NCBI GenBank assembly: GCA_028583685.1
Contig: JAMXIF010001253.1
Coordinates: 28,654,158 to 28,718,157 of the forward strand
Source: Petaurus breviceps papuanus
Taxonomy: Eukaryota; Chordata; Mammalia; Diprotodontia; Petauridae
Direction of reading: 5' to 3'
Length of the DNA: 64,000 nt
Numbering within the stretch: position 1 is the stretch's first letter; each line of letters begins with the position of its first letter. Position numbers and translations under genes: made by a program. The notes below the pieces were generated by a model, which was given only the letters and a program-made list of their open reading frames with translations, did not search any database and was not told the DNA's origin. Below are positions 9,597 through 19,209 of the stretch, piece after piece.

Positions 9597-9742
9597 ATGT
9601 ATGCTTGTGTGTGTATGTGTTTCTATTTATATATGTATAGACAGATACACACATATATATGTATATACAGATATATATACACACATATATGTATATATAG
9701 ATACACATATGCATACACACATAGATACATATACATATGTTG
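9597..9742. repeat. Compound TG/TA/CA microsatellite
   Basis: Alternating GTGTAT, ATATATGTAT and ACACATAT words with GATA interruptions fill the interval. The 102-codon frame running through it (9580-9888) is a product of the repeat. Confidence 0.9.
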
Positions 9743-10130
9743 TTTTCCCATTTTTGAATGTTAACTTCTTGAGGGGAGGTACTGTCTTTTACTTTTTTGG
9801 ATTTGTAGTCTCTTGTTGTTCAGTCATGTTTGACCCTTGTGACCCTGTGGACCATATCATAGCAATACTGTCCATGGGGTTTTCTTAGTAAAGATACTGG
9901 AGTGGTATGCCATTTCCTTCTCCAGTGGATTAAGGCAAACAGAGGTTAAGTGACTTGCCCAGGCTCACACAGCTAGTAAGTGTCTGAAGCTGGATTTGAA
10001 CTCGTGTCCTCCTAACTCTAGGCCCAGTGCTCTGAGCTACCTAACTGCCTCCCTTTGTATACCTGGTACTTACCATAGTTCCTAGCACATAATAAGCATT
10101 TAATAGATGCTTTGTCATTCATTCATTCAC
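9743..10130 (+). repeat. L2 3' tail split by a SINE
   Basis: The left part reads 'GTTAACTTCTTGAGGGGAGG' and 'TACTGTCTTTTACTTTTTTG'; after the SINE at 9813-10051 it resumes 'TTTGTATACCTGGTACTTAC' and 'CACATAATAAGCATTTAATA'. These are consecutive parts of the L2 3' UTR, so the SINE inserted into it. Confidence 0.7.
9813..10051 (-). mobile_element. Mar1-like SINE (reverse)
   Basis: It begins 'TTGTTGTTCAGTCATGTTTG', holds 'GGGGTTTTCTTAGTAAAGAT' and 'GCTCACACAGCTAGTAAGTG', and ends with the reversed head 'GCTACCTAACTGCCTC'. About 240 bp, close to full length. Confidence 0.9.
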
Positions 10131-10258
10131 TTCCTTTTTACAGTGAGGAAAGTGGGACTTAGAGAAGATAGATAACTAAAGTTCTATCACATGACTAGCG
10201 CTGCAAAATTAGGATTTGAACTCAGTTTTCTTTTAACTTCTACTACCTCATGCCACCT
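10131..10258 (-). repeat. MIR-type SINE (reverse)
   Basis: 'TTTTTACAGTGAGGAAAGTG', 'TCACATGACTAGCGCTGC' and 'TTAGGATTTGAACTCAGTTT' follow reversed MIR. Confidence 0.6.
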
Positions 10259-10394
10259 GTCAGTAGCTACTGTCCCCCTGGAAAGCAGTGCACTAGCTAG
10301 GGTAACAGGACTTTGACTTCTTAGTGCTGACTTTGCCTCTATCTTGTGAATTCTGAGTTAGTCTCTGGAATACTCGGATCCCACAGTCTGTAGT

Positions 10395-10602
10395 ACATTC
10401 GATTTTTAAGAGCAGCATAAAAAGCATCAACTGGACTTCAAATCCTGTGCCTCTTCTTACTATTTATGTGGCCTTGTTACGTGGTACTTCACTTTTGTGT
10501 GTCTCAGTGACTTCAAATGTATAATGAGGGCATTAGAGTGGATTTTCTCTGAGGTCCCATCTAGTGCTCTACATCTACGAGTCTATAATTTTATGATCCT
10601 TG
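10395..10602 (+). repeat. MIR3-type SINE
   Basis: The core 'TATTTATGTGGCCTTGTTAC' and the 3' part 'CTGAGGTCCCATCTAGTGCT' ending 'TATAATTTTATGATCC' fit the MIR3 consensus. Confidence 0.65.
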
Positions 10603-10604
10603 AT

Positions 10605-11694
10605 GCTTAAGAAAATGGGATTAGAGGTTTTAGGCATTTAAGAAGTACATGTGCCTCATTCCTACTCTCCCTCCCCCCATTCCATCCCATCTCTCAAGCC
10701 CCTTTCATTTTCCCCAGGGCTTCCCACACATTAGCTGGTTCCATTATATAAAATATTAAATGGTCAGAAAACATGCTTGATCATGGCCTGGTGAACCCAT
10801 TTACTTCAATTTCCCTGATATTATGATTCCCATCATTGAAGACAAGCACAAAGGAATGAGAATCAGCCCAATAAAAATGTCTGTGGGCCTCAAAGCTTGG
10901 GTAATAGCTAGTCTGACTGACAGGCACAGAGTGGAGAGGGCAACAAATTAAACTCATTTGGCTCAGTATACTGTAAGCCTGGGTTGGTGCCAGGCAAACC
11001 CCTCAATTCAAGGCCTCAGGCATCACTTCAAGGTTTATTTACATCTTCACAGAGTCTAGACTGGACCAACATCATCTTTAAGAACTGTCTTGTCCTGTCC
11101 TTCCTCTCCCAGGGGAGCTGCACTGGGCAGCAAAATCCAATCCAATCTAGGCTTGCTAAACAGCTATACCAAGTACTACCCTAAGTCTGATCTTCAGATC
11201 AGTGAAGATGGCACAAATACAATTCCAGGTCTTCCTGGGAAATATCATTTGGATTTGTCCCAAGGCAAACCCAAGGTCTGGACTACACTGACCTTGAGGA
11301 ATTGTAGAATTGAATAGCTGTTGATTCTTTGAATTTGGATTCCTATGAGTTGACATCTTTTTTTCTCTTTCTCCCTTTTCTTTAATTGCTCCTAGTACTG
11401 AATGAAAGCATAGTGTAGAGTCACTAGGTACTTTGACATCACCTTCAGCATCTATCGTGTCTCCTTAGAGTCCATAGTCGGTCAGGTACTGCAAAGCTGA
11501 ACTCAACATTTTAAACACAAAGTTCTGTCCTGGGAGTTTATGTTGAGATGAAAGAAAGTAGTTAGATCTTCTTTTCTCTCTGTGGGCCTTTAGAATTAAA
11601 TTCCATTCACTTGGTAACTGGTTGGCATTTGATGACTTTTGGCAAAGAAAGAGCCTATTCCTTGCTCAGCACATTTCTTTGAAAATGAGCATAA
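10605..11694. other. Single-copy-looking DNA
   Basis: No repeat is recognised over about 1.1 kb. The part at about 10740-10980 has even composition and words such as ATTAAACTCATTTGGC that would suit a conserved non-coding element. Short open frames on both strands at 10984-11356 overlap each other and look accidental. Confidence 0.4.
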
Positions 11695-12335
11695 ATGGCT
11701 TTTTGTAATAGCATAACCCTAGAAGCCACATGGGTACCCATTGATTGGTGAATGACTGAACCAGTAGTGATATATGAATGTGATGGATTATTTTTGTGCC
11801 AGAAGAAATGAGGACTAGGAGGGATTCAGAGAAACATTCGAAGATTTAGATGAAATATATTGGATAAAGTAATCTGAACCAGGAGAACAGTATTACAATG
11901 ATCATTTTAATGTAAACAAGAGTGACCCAAGGCAGCTGAACTCACATCAACTATAATTAGCAAATAGCTAATAGCAAATAGCTTCATTTTTATCCTTGCA
12001 ACCCCCTAGAGTTTAGCATAGTGTCAGGCACATAGAAGACATTTAGTGAATGTTTGTTGGCTCATTTAGTGATTACTTTTAGAGAACAAATGGTGAAATA
12101 CACTTCCTTCATCTTAGCAGAGAGGTTGGGGACTTTAAGTGTGGAATATTGCACTCATATGTTGCCTGACACATTCACTTAGTTTTCTTTAAATATTTTT
12201 CTTTTTTATAAGGGAGGATTCAGTGATAGGAAGGGTTATACCAGGAAATGACTGAAATATTTTTCAAAAGGCACCAATATGACATTAAACAATGAACATG
12301 TAACAAATAGGATGGTAATACATTTTTAAAAAAGG
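11695..12335 (+). mobile_element. L1 LINE 3' end, split by an L2 tail
   Basis: It starts 'GGTACCCATTGATTGGTGAA' and 'TGATATATGAATGTGATGGA', then 'AATCTGAACCAGGAGAACAG', an order I recall from the marsupial L1 ORF2 end and 3' UTR. After the L2-like tail at 11990-12066 it resumes with 'CACTTCCTTCATCTTAGCAG' and ends near an A-run at 12325. It is heavily 5'-truncated and inactive. Confidence 0.7.
11990..12066 (+). repeat. Short L2 3' tail inserted in L1
   Basis: 'TTTAGCATAGTGTCAGGCAC' followed by 'TTTAGTGAATGTTTGTTGGC' is an L2-type terminus about 75 bases long. L1 3' UTR sequence lies on both sides. Confidence 0.5.
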
Positions 12336-12339
12336 AAAC

Positions 12340-12861
12340 GATCAGAGACAAAGAGCAAGTCTATGATCTTGACTGGCAGAGACTGCAGGTGACAGAAAGA
12401 CTTCCCTAGACTCACCCTCTATGTGGATTTTGTTGTTGCTGCTAAGCTTTACTGTGGTTAACAAAACATGATTTTCAAATACTTTCTTTGGGGCACACTA
12501 AAGAAAGAGACAGGGAGGAGAAGCATCATTTGTTTTTCTCAGAGCTGGCATTTTCCTTCCTCTCCGCACCCTGACCCTCCCAGTTTTGCTTCTGGCAGCT
12601 GTGAAACTATCACTGTCACCATCATTTCTCCTACAGCCCCACCCCGTCTCATAGCATACCATAGGGTGATACCATAAACAGCTGAACAGCAATGGACAAT
12701 TTACTCTTCATAAACAAACCTGACACCATCCTTGAGGAAACCAAGAGCCCCAGCCCTGAAATATGGAAACCTACAGCTAGAGGTCCTGCATTCCTATCAG
12801 TGCAATAGGAAGAACTAGGGGTTGAGTTATAGTCCTGCCTACCAGTAATTATTAATATCTG

Positions 12862-12864
<3 letters not shown>
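12340..12864. other. Single-copy-looking DNA
   Basis: No repeat is recognised. The interval about 12640-12730 has clean, non-repetitive sequence (words such as AACAGCTGAACAGC and TTCATAAACAAACC). Paired open frames on opposite strands at 12468-12692 are shadows of each other with no family resemblance. Confidence 0.4.

Positions 12865-12903
<39 letters not shown>
12865..12903. repeat. (TA)n microsatellite
   Basis: About 18 TA units follow a short TGTGTG lead. Confidence 0.95.
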
Positions 12904-12905
<2 letters not shown>

Positions 12906-13089
12906 GTTCCTATATTTATCAGCATATATATTTCGATATTCTAACAATTTCCTTAAAAGACACAATAAGAGATACCTTTGATGATGCTCTGATTGTTAAT
13001 AGCTTGTGAGACTTAAAACCACAAGATACATGCTTGCTAAAGGTTTTTTTACCATTATGATGGAGATTCTGTGGTCAACGAAAACCTCT

Positions 13090-13106
13090 AGACCAAGGAT
13101 CTCTAG

Positions 13107-13150
<44 letters not shown>

Positions 13151-13357
13151 CATAGACCCCTTTGGCAGTCCGGTGAAGTCTATGAACTCCTCAAGCTAAT
13201 TTTTTAAGTGCATAAAATAAAGTACATAAAATACAAAGGAAACCAGTTATATTGAGACAAAGATAGGATTTTCTCCCCATCTAAATTAACTGATGCCCTG
13301 AAATTCCTCTACATACCCCTTGGAAGGGTTCAAAGACCTCAGGTTAAGAACCGCTCC
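13090..13357 (+). mobile_element. hAT-like non-autonomous element containing a (GT)n run
   Basis: The body reads 'CATAGACCCCTTTGGCAGTC', 'AAGTGCATAAAATAAAGTAC', 'GGAAACCAGTTATATTGAGA' and ends 'CCTCAGGTTAAGAACCGCTC'. The same body occurs reversed at 31963-32225, which shows it is a dispersed family. A 42-base (GT)n microsatellite at 13108-13149 has grown next to the left end. No transposase is present. Confidence 0.6.
13108..13149. repeat. (GT)n microsatellite
   Basis: An uninterrupted dinucleotide run of about 21 units, likely length-variable between individuals. Confidence 0.95.
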
Positions 13358-13536
13358 TACTGAGGCAAGTTCTTACAGATGACCTTGTTTGCAGATGGTA
13401 TTGACCAAGAAGATGAGGAATGTTTATTGAAGAATGCATGCTATGCACTTGGATATGTGACCCATACAGTTTACTACCATACACATATCTTAAGACAGAT
13501 GCTACAAATGAAAAAAGAGCTAGGCTCAAAATCCAC
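13358..13536. other. Short unassigned stretch
   Basis: It separates the hAT element from the next microsatellite. Two overlapping open frames at 13379-13747 extend into the microsatellite and the L2 copy and are not genes. Confidence 0.35.
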
Positions 13537-13615
13537 ATATATGTATATATGTACATATGTGTTTATACACAAATGTGTATATGTATATACATATGTGTAT
13601 GTATACATCTATGCA
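13537..13615. repeat. Compound TA/TG microsatellite
   Basis: Words ATATATGTATAT, GTACATATGTG and ACACAAATGTG alternate without a strict period. Confidence 0.85.
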
Positions 13616-13619
13616 CTAG

Positions 13620-13845
13620 AAGTCAGCAAGCATTTATTAAGCTCTTACAATGTACCAGGCATAGTGCTAAGCACAAATATAAGCAAAAAGAAAGATAGTC
13701 CCTGCTCTCGAGGAGCTCACTTTCTAATAGGGAAAGACCACACCTAAAAGGAAACTGAAACAGATGGGAGTAGAAAGTACCCATGAAGGGGAATGGTGAA
13801 GTAAGAAGTCAGGAGTGGAGCCCAGAGAAGAATGGAGTGAATACA
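13620..13845 (-). mobile_element. L2 LINE 3' fragment (reverse)
   Basis: 'AAGCATTTATTAAGCTCTTA', 'CAGGCATAGTGCTAAGCAC' and 'GATAGTCCCTGCTCTCGAGG' begin the reversed L2; the part from about 13750 ('ACCCATGAAGGGGAATGG') fits a marsupial L2 subfamily less certainly. Confidence 0.75.
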
Positions 13846-13904
13846 AATATTCATATGTACACATATATACGAATATATCTCATCTCTATCTTTATATATG
13901 AAAG

Positions 13905-14112
13905 GCAGTATGAAATAGAAGGTGGAGAGCTAACCTGAGAATAAGGAAGCACTAGGTACAAATCCATCCCAGATACATCCCAGTTGTATGACCTTGGACT
14001 AGTCCAGGGAGTCAGTGCTTAAAGATTCTAAGCTGTTGAACAACTAGCAATCTACATTGATGAAGGGAGTTTCTTCCCTAGGAGGTTTTTACACCACTGA
14101 AATCACAGGTCC
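13905..14112 (+). repeat. MIR-headed SINE with a distinct 3' tail
   Basis: A MIR-like head 'AAGGCAGTATGAAATAGAAG' and core 'TTGTATGACCTTGGACTAGT' are followed by a tail not found in MIR: 'GATTCTAAGCTGTTG', 'TGATGAAGGGAGTTTCTTCC' and 'CACTGAAATCACAGGTCC'. The same tail recurs at 21065-21290 and 40760-40985, so this is a family. Confidence 0.65.
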
Positions 14113-14116
14113 ACAA

Positions 14117-14192
14117 GCATGCATGCACACATGTGCATACATATATATATATATATATAATACACATACAAATATATAATGATATAGATATT
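14117..14192. repeat. CA/TA compound microsatellite
   Basis: GCATGCATGCACAC leads into a pure TA run at about 14142-14159 and then degenerate ATACACATAC words. Confidence 0.9.
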
Positions 14193-14234
14193 TGAGGCTT
14201 AGCTCATCGTCTGTATGTAGTGAACTTCAGATAT

Positions 14235-14390
14235 TCTGAGGCCAGCTTAGTTGCTAGTTATGTGATTCTAGTCATCACACATCTGTTTCATCATCTGTAA
14301 AATGGGAACGATAGTGCTCATCCTTCCTATTTTTTCAGTTTGCTTCAATGAAAGCACTCTATAAACCTTACAGGGCTATGTATGCAAGTG
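14235..14390 (+). repeat. MIR-type SINE
   Basis: 'GTTGCTAGTTATGTGATTCT', 'TCATCATCTGTAAAATGGG' and 'AAAGCACTCTATAAACC' give the MIR order. Confidence 0.65.
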
Positions 14391-14814
14391 TGACTTTTTT
14401 TTTATCATTATTTATATAATATTGTAGATGCAAAAACAGATGTTCGTACTGAAGACTCAAACCTACTTTGTAATCCTGGTTGATTTTCTTGTTTTTATAT
14501 CTCTTTTACAAATATACACACTAGAGTCTTGCTAAATATGACCTGTGATGACACGGATTTCCATATGGGTTAGGTCTCTCTTGGACCCTATTCCAAGAGT
14601 TTTCAAGGGCAAAAGTATCCAGTGGTTGCTTGTTATGAAACTCTTTCACCTATTACATGGCCCCATGGTCTAGATTCCAAGGAGAGTATTATGGTAAGGT
14701 TTCAGTAAGACATTAAATTATATTCACAATCTCAGTGAATGAGCACAAAGGAGCTGTAATTTTATCAGAACAGAGATGTTCCATTATGGAAACTTTCTCC
14801 CCTGATGCACATTG

Positions 14815-15020
14815 AGATGCAGCATGGTATAATGGATAGAATATTGGACTTGGAATCAGGAAGTTGTGGATTCATCTCCTGCCTCAGATGCTTCCTAGCT
14901 GTATGACCTTGGACAAGTCACTTAAGATCTCTTGGCCTCAGTTTCCTCATCTGCAAAATGAAGAGATTAGACTCGATAATCTCTAAACTCCCTTCTAATT
15001 CTAAATCTATGATCCTATAG
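14815..15020 (+). repeat. MIR3-type SINE, full length
   Basis: Head 'GCAGCATGGTATAATGGATA', core 'CTAGCTGTATGACCTTGGAC', then 'GTTTCCTCATCTGCAAAATG' and the 3' end 'TCTAAATCTATGATCCTATA' are all present. Confidence 0.85.
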
Positions 15021-15021
15021 A

Positions 15022-15152
15022 ATTACTTGAGGCACATAGAAGTATAAGTAACCAGGGCCTCACGACTCGTCATTGATGAAGGTAGGATTTGAATTCATAT
15101 CTGCTTAGCTCCAAGCCCACAATTTGATCTACCACACCATACTGCCTTTGGA
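15022..15152 (-). repeat. MIR-type SINE (reverse)
   Basis: 'GTAGGATTTGAATTCATATC' and 'TCTACCACACCATACTGCCT' mark the reversed 5' half. Confidence 0.6.
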
Positions 15153-15154
15153 AT

Positions 15155-15484
15155 ATATAAACCTTAAAATGAAACAAAAACTGAAACTGAATGTTAAGTT
15201 GCCAGTCATCCTTGTATGATTGTGGGGTATAGAAAAGTCTAAAAAGAGAGAAGAAGAAGAAAAAGAGCCTAAATCCTTAAATGACCCTTAAACAATGAAT
15301 CATTGTATAAACTGGCCATTACAATAAGACTTTCCTCCTTCCCATCTCGATGATTATACATATCTTGTATCTTTAAAGCTCCAGTGAAGAAAGCATTAAC
15401 TCCCACCAACAGAGAACATTAATTTTTAAAAGATTTGGCCATCTGTGCATAAAACAGCATACCAAAGACTGGAAGGAACTTTTC
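15155..15484. other. Unassigned A-rich stretch
   Basis: It contains an AGAAGAAGAAAAAG run at about 15250 and no recognisable repeat or gene. Confidence 0.35.
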
Positions 15485-15738
15485 ATTGTTGTTCAGTTGT
15501 TTCAGTCATGTCCAACTCTCCAGGATCCCATTTGGGTTATTTTTTTTGTTTTTGTTTTTGCAAAGATACTGGAGTGATTTGCCATTTCCTTCTTCAGTTC
15601 ATTTTACAGATGAAGAAACTGAAGCAGAGTTAAATGACTTGCCTAGGGTCACACAGCTAGTAAGTATCTGAGGCTGGATTTGACCTCAGGTCATCCTGAC
15701 TCCAAGCCCAGAAATCTTTCCATTGTGATACTTACCTG
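15485..15738 (-). mobile_element. Mar1-like SINE (reverse)
   Basis: 'TTGTTCAGTTGTTTCAGTCA', 'TGCAAAGATACTGGAGTGAT', 'TTTTACAGATGAAGAAACTG' and 'GGGTCACACAGCTAGTAAGT' are in the expected order. A TTTTTTGTTTTTG expansion interrupts the front part. Confidence 0.9.
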
Positions 15739-15740
15739 TA

Positions 15741-15965
15741 CCTTAGTGATTATCTAATCCAGAAATTGGAAAACTATGACCCAAGGGCCAAATCCTCTTT
15801 CCCTTATATTTTCAGATTTAATTTATTTATTGCCAGTCTCTGATCTAGTCCAATCCTCTCATTTTACACATGAAAATTCTGGGGCCCAGAGAGTTGAAGC
15901 ACCTTGTCCATGACCACACAACTAATTAGTGCAAAGCCAGGATTAGAAATCAGATTTTCTAACTC
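15741..15965 (-). repeat. MIR3-type SINE (reverse), split by a short hAT element
   Basis: The left stub ends ATCTAATC at 15759 and the right part restarts ATCTAGTCCAATCC at 15843, then 'CTCTCATTTTACACATGAAA' and 'GCCAGGATTAGAAATCAGAT'. The MER5-like element lies between. Confidence 0.75.
15760..15842 (+). mobile_element. MER5-like hAT (Charlie-type) short element
   Basis: The 83-bp element opens 'CAGAAATTGGAAAACTATGA' and 'CCAAGGGCCAAATCC' and closes 'GCCAGTCTCTG'. It is flanked by 8-bp target duplications ATCTAATC (15752-15759) and ATCTAGTC (15843-15850), 7 of 8 bases matching. It is internally deleted compared with MER5A (about 190 bp). Confidence 0.75.
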
Positions 15966-15969
15966 CCAG

Positions 15970-17308
15970 TCCAGTCCAAAATTAAACCAAGTGGCTATCC
16001 TCAAACATTACCCTAAACTATTAATATTTTCAAAGACAATATTCAAAACCAGGCTTATTGCTATTGGGAATGAACAAATCCAGGATCCTATGGATACTTC
16101 CAATCTTGAAGGAAAATCCTCAACAAAGGCTGCTGGGAAAGTCAAATAAAGATAAATGGAAAAATGAGTGTTATCTGGCAAATATGATTAGCACAGAGGG
16201 TCATCTAGCTAATTCAGGGCCTAAAGCTCTTGTCCTCAAAAGTAGGTCCTTGTGTGTATACAAGAGTTGAATTATCTTGATAATTGTCTCAATACTCCAT
16301 ATATTCAAACTTTAATGTTCATATAAATGTGAGGTTTAAGTTTTAAAAAAAACAATTGGTCAAACTGATGTTCATGTATCTATTAGGCCATACTGCCTAT
16401 ATCATAATCATGTAAAGAGTTTTAGTTTGTGTTTCATTTCAAAGTTTATACTCTGTCATTATTGTTGTTATTATTTTATCTATATAATGCTATACCATTT
16501 AGATGAAAAGTGAAAAATTCAGTTAACAATCCATATATTTATCCATACAATAACCAAATGCTAAACTATTCAACAACATTCAGATGACTAACAGAGTTTT
16601 TCATTTTTCATTTGAATGCTTCATATATAGAAACAACCTTTGTTTCTATGTATTGATATGACCCCAGTGCCTTAAATGATCTGGGTGTTTTAAAAAGACT
16701 TTGGATAACCTCACAGGCAGCACATTAGGGGAAGCCAGGACATTGTTTACATTGCAGAATGTTACTGGAGCAAGTTTTCTACTGTATGCTTCTGCACAGA
16801 AATGTCATTTCTGCACACATATGAAACTCTCTTATCTGCTGGTCTCCAGGACTGACCATGACACAGCTGAGCTTCATCAGGGGAGGGATTAGCGGTGTTT
16901 TCTCGGGAGGAAAGGCCAATTTCATTTAGGGGTCACTTAGGGTTCCAAAGTCAATAATTCCTTTTACACCCTGACAGTCTTGAGATAACCCCCAGAAACA
17001 CCATAAATGACCCCAAGATGCGCACACCCCCATCCTCAAAACACACAATACCAAATTCAGGATTTTGAGAAATGCCCTCTAAAGGGGCTAGCCTCACTAG
17101 CATGGCTGACATTTTCAGACAATTGTTTAGCTTCAGAGAGGGCTGATGTAGCAGAATGTTGTTCCTGAAGGAACAGACTGAGATATGAAAATAAAGACAA
17201 GCTGGGCTCTACTTGGAACTACACAAACTCAGAAAAAGAAATAATGGTAATACACAGGAGGGCCTTCAAAAGAAAAGTAACTTTAATAAAAGTAAGTTCT
17301 AGATAATT
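15970..17308. other. Single-copy-looking DNA
   Basis: About 1.3 kb with no named repeat. The central part, about 16640-17200, has balanced composition and clean words such as CAATTTCATTTAGGGG and GACAATTGTTTAGC, and is one of the better candidates for conserved non-coding DNA. Three short frames in it overlap and look accidental. Confidence 0.4.
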
Positions 17309-17309
17309 T

Positions 17310-17310
17310 A

Positions 17311-17341
<31 letters not shown>

Positions 17342-17343
17342 TA
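17310..17343. repeat. A-run followed by (TA)n
   Basis: Nine or ten A bases run into about 12 TA units. No SINE body precedes it, so this is probably a plain microsatellite. Confidence 0.9.
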
Positions 17344-17591
17344 CCTGAAGGGGAACTTGATTGTATGAACACGGTAGGGAAGTGACAGTGAAATGTATAT
17401 TTCTATGGAGTGATAAAATGCAGAAGTCAAATGATAGAAAGATGTATGTTCAAAATCACCATTGTGCTTCCCAATACCACCAAGCACAGAGATGAATTGG
17501 TTAGGCGCAGTTTTGGAATTAGTTTCTCTTTGGCTAATCCAAGTCTATAGTGGTTTACTCATTAATGGAGCCTGAGAAAAAGAGGCTACTT

Positions 17592-18014
17592 ACAAGGGGG
17601 TAAGATCAGATGATACAAGGTCAGAATGGTCTCTGATAGCTAGTGTGACTAGTATTCTATTGATTAAGGACTGTGTAAATTTAGAGCTGGAAGGGACCTA
17701 AGAGGTCATCTAGTTCAATTTCCTCATTTTACAGCTAAGTAAACTGAGGCCCAAAGAGATTTGGTGACTTTCCAAGGTTACACTGGTAAATAGCAAAGCA
17801 GAATACTGGATTTTGAACTCAAGTTTTATGAAGCCAGATCCAGATCCTCTTTCCAACTCTACAATGATAGTTGATTCTTAGATGTTCTTAGATGCAATAT
17901 CTGCCTCTACCCACCAGGCTTCTTCCAAAATGGCACCCAGAGAGGTGGTTTTATCCCTTCTTCCAATTCCTACTCACATCACAACATAACTTAGCTCTTT
18001 TTCCTAATTCTTCT
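17592..18014. repeat. Local duplication, copy 1 (contains a reversed MIR3)
   Basis: This stretch is repeated at 19937-20336. Both copies share flanks outside the MIR3 core: AAGGTCAGAATGG before it, and 'TTCTTCCAAAATGGCACCCA' with 'AGGTGGTTTTA' after it. The MIR3 core (about 17676-17875) reads 'TTAGAGCTGGAAGGGACCTA' and 'TACAGCTAAGTAAACTGAGG'. Similarity looks near 85-90% by eye. Confidence 0.8.
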
Positions 18015-18325
18015 AAGTTACTCATTTTTGTTGCTATAAATAGAACATTCCCTCCCTTGTAATTAAGGAAGAACAATTAGGCAAAGATATCCATTACAGT
18101 GATCACATCTGTCCTAGTAGGACCCTGGCTCTCTGCCTTCTGACTCTTCCTGGATTATTATACTGGGAGCCACTGAGACTGGACCCCATCTAGTTGCATG
18201 GGTTCCTGTGGATTCATCTAGAGGAGTCTCATTGGGATCAGGAGCTGAGGGCCACCAGTCCATGACCTAGCAGTCCAGATCCGATGCTAAGATTGAGTGT
18301 GGTAGCTCTGCTTAATTAAAAAAGA
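18015..18325. other. Unassigned single-copy-looking stretch
   Basis: No repeat or exon is recognised between the duplication copy and the MIR3 that follows. Confidence 0.35.
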
Positions 18326-18327
18326 TG

Positions 18328-18600
18328 GTCAAGGGCCCGATAGACTTAGAGTTAGAAAGAACTTCAGAAATCATCTTGTTCAACCAGTTCTTTTTACATA
18401 TGAGGAAAGTAAAGCCCACAGCGGTCATTTGACTTGCCCAGGAGCAGAGCCAAGATGGTGGAGTAAAAGCAAGAACTTGTCTGAGTGCCCACTCCAACCA
18501 CCTCCATTTGACTTGACCAACTTCACAATGTAGTAAAGGCCAGAGCAGCTGAGCAGGGATTTGAACCCAGATAAGGAGGTGATGCTCCCTCCACCAAGAA
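18328..18600 (-). repeat. MIR3-type SINE (reverse) with a small insertion
   Basis: 'GACTTAGAGTTAGAAAGAAC', 'AATCATCTTGTTCAACCAG' and, after the insertion at 18442-18503, 'GCAGGGATTTGAACCCAGAT' follow reversed MIR3. Confidence 0.75.
18442..18503 (+). mobile_element. 62-bp fragment resembling an L1 5' end
   Basis: It opens 'GAGCAGAGCCAAGATGGTGG' and 'AGTAAAAGCAAGAACTTG', like the start of many mammalian L1 5' UTRs. Target-like repeats CATTTGACTTGCCCAG (18426-18441) and CATTTGACTTGACCAA (18504-18519) flank it, 14 of 16 matching. L1 copies usually lose their 5' end, so a 5'-end-only fragment without a poly(A) tail is odd. Confidence 0.5.
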
Positions 18601-18855
18601 TCAAGCTGGTTTGCCTGTTACAAGTTCGCCTTTCAATGCTTCTGTCAGGCCTTCAACAAAGAACCCTGATGGAACTGTCTCATTGCAACTGTTTAAAAGG
18701 AATTTAGAGTAGTTTATGACTGAGCCCTGTCCCAGCCTAAGCTCCTGCCTGTTTTTGGAGCATCTTAGTCTAAAAGGGAGCCCCACTTAGCTCTATAGCA
18801 AAAACTCTTTACGTTCTCCAGCAGGGGGCTCTATTCCATTAACAATGGTCTTAAT
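18601..18855. other. Unassigned stretch
   Basis: No repeat recognised; a 61-codon reverse frame at 18601-18786 has no family features. Confidence 0.3.
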
Positions 18856-18931
18856 CAGAAGTGGGGAACCTGTGGCCTGGAGGCCACATGTGGCCCTCTA
18901 GGTCCTCAAGGCCACCGGTTCCCCACCCCTG
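18856..18931. mobile_element. Short palindromic hAT-like element
   Basis: Ends 'CAGAAGTGGGGAACC' and 'GGTTCCCCACCCCTG' are inverted repeats of each other, and the middle is 'GAGGCCACATGTGGCCCTCT'. It is an internally deleted version (76 bp) of the family at 26848-27013. A clean target duplication is not evident. Confidence 0.65.
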
Positions 18932-18964
18932 GATTCTTAACTATCGTCAGTCCCTCCCAATGAA

Positions 18965-19205
18965 AATAACAACACTTATCTACATTCCTGGCACTAGGTT
19001 CAGAGCTTTATAATAATTATCTCATTTGACACTCAGAATAACACTGGGAGGTAGGTGCTATTATGACCCCCATTTTACAAAGGCAACTGAGGCAGACAGA
19101 GTTTAAGTGATTTGTCTGGGGTCACACAGCCAGTAGTTACCTGAGGTTGCTCAGATCTTCCTGACTCCAGGCCCAGCACCCTATCCACTGAGCACTAGCT
19201 GCCTC
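18965..19205 (-). repeat. MIR-related marsupial SINE (reverse)
   Basis: 'TTATAATAATTATCTCATTT', 'GGGAGGTAGGTGCTATTATG', 'AACTGAGGCAGACAGAG', 'GGTCACACAGCCAGTAG' and a reversed head 'CTATCCACTGAGCACTAGCT' are in order. Near full length. Confidence 0.85.
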
Positions 19206-19209
19206 ATAC

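Noticed and set aside
13379-13747. 122- and 92-codon frames
   Set aside because: Both run through a TA/TG microsatellite and into a reversed L2, giving repetitive Y, I, C and V residues.
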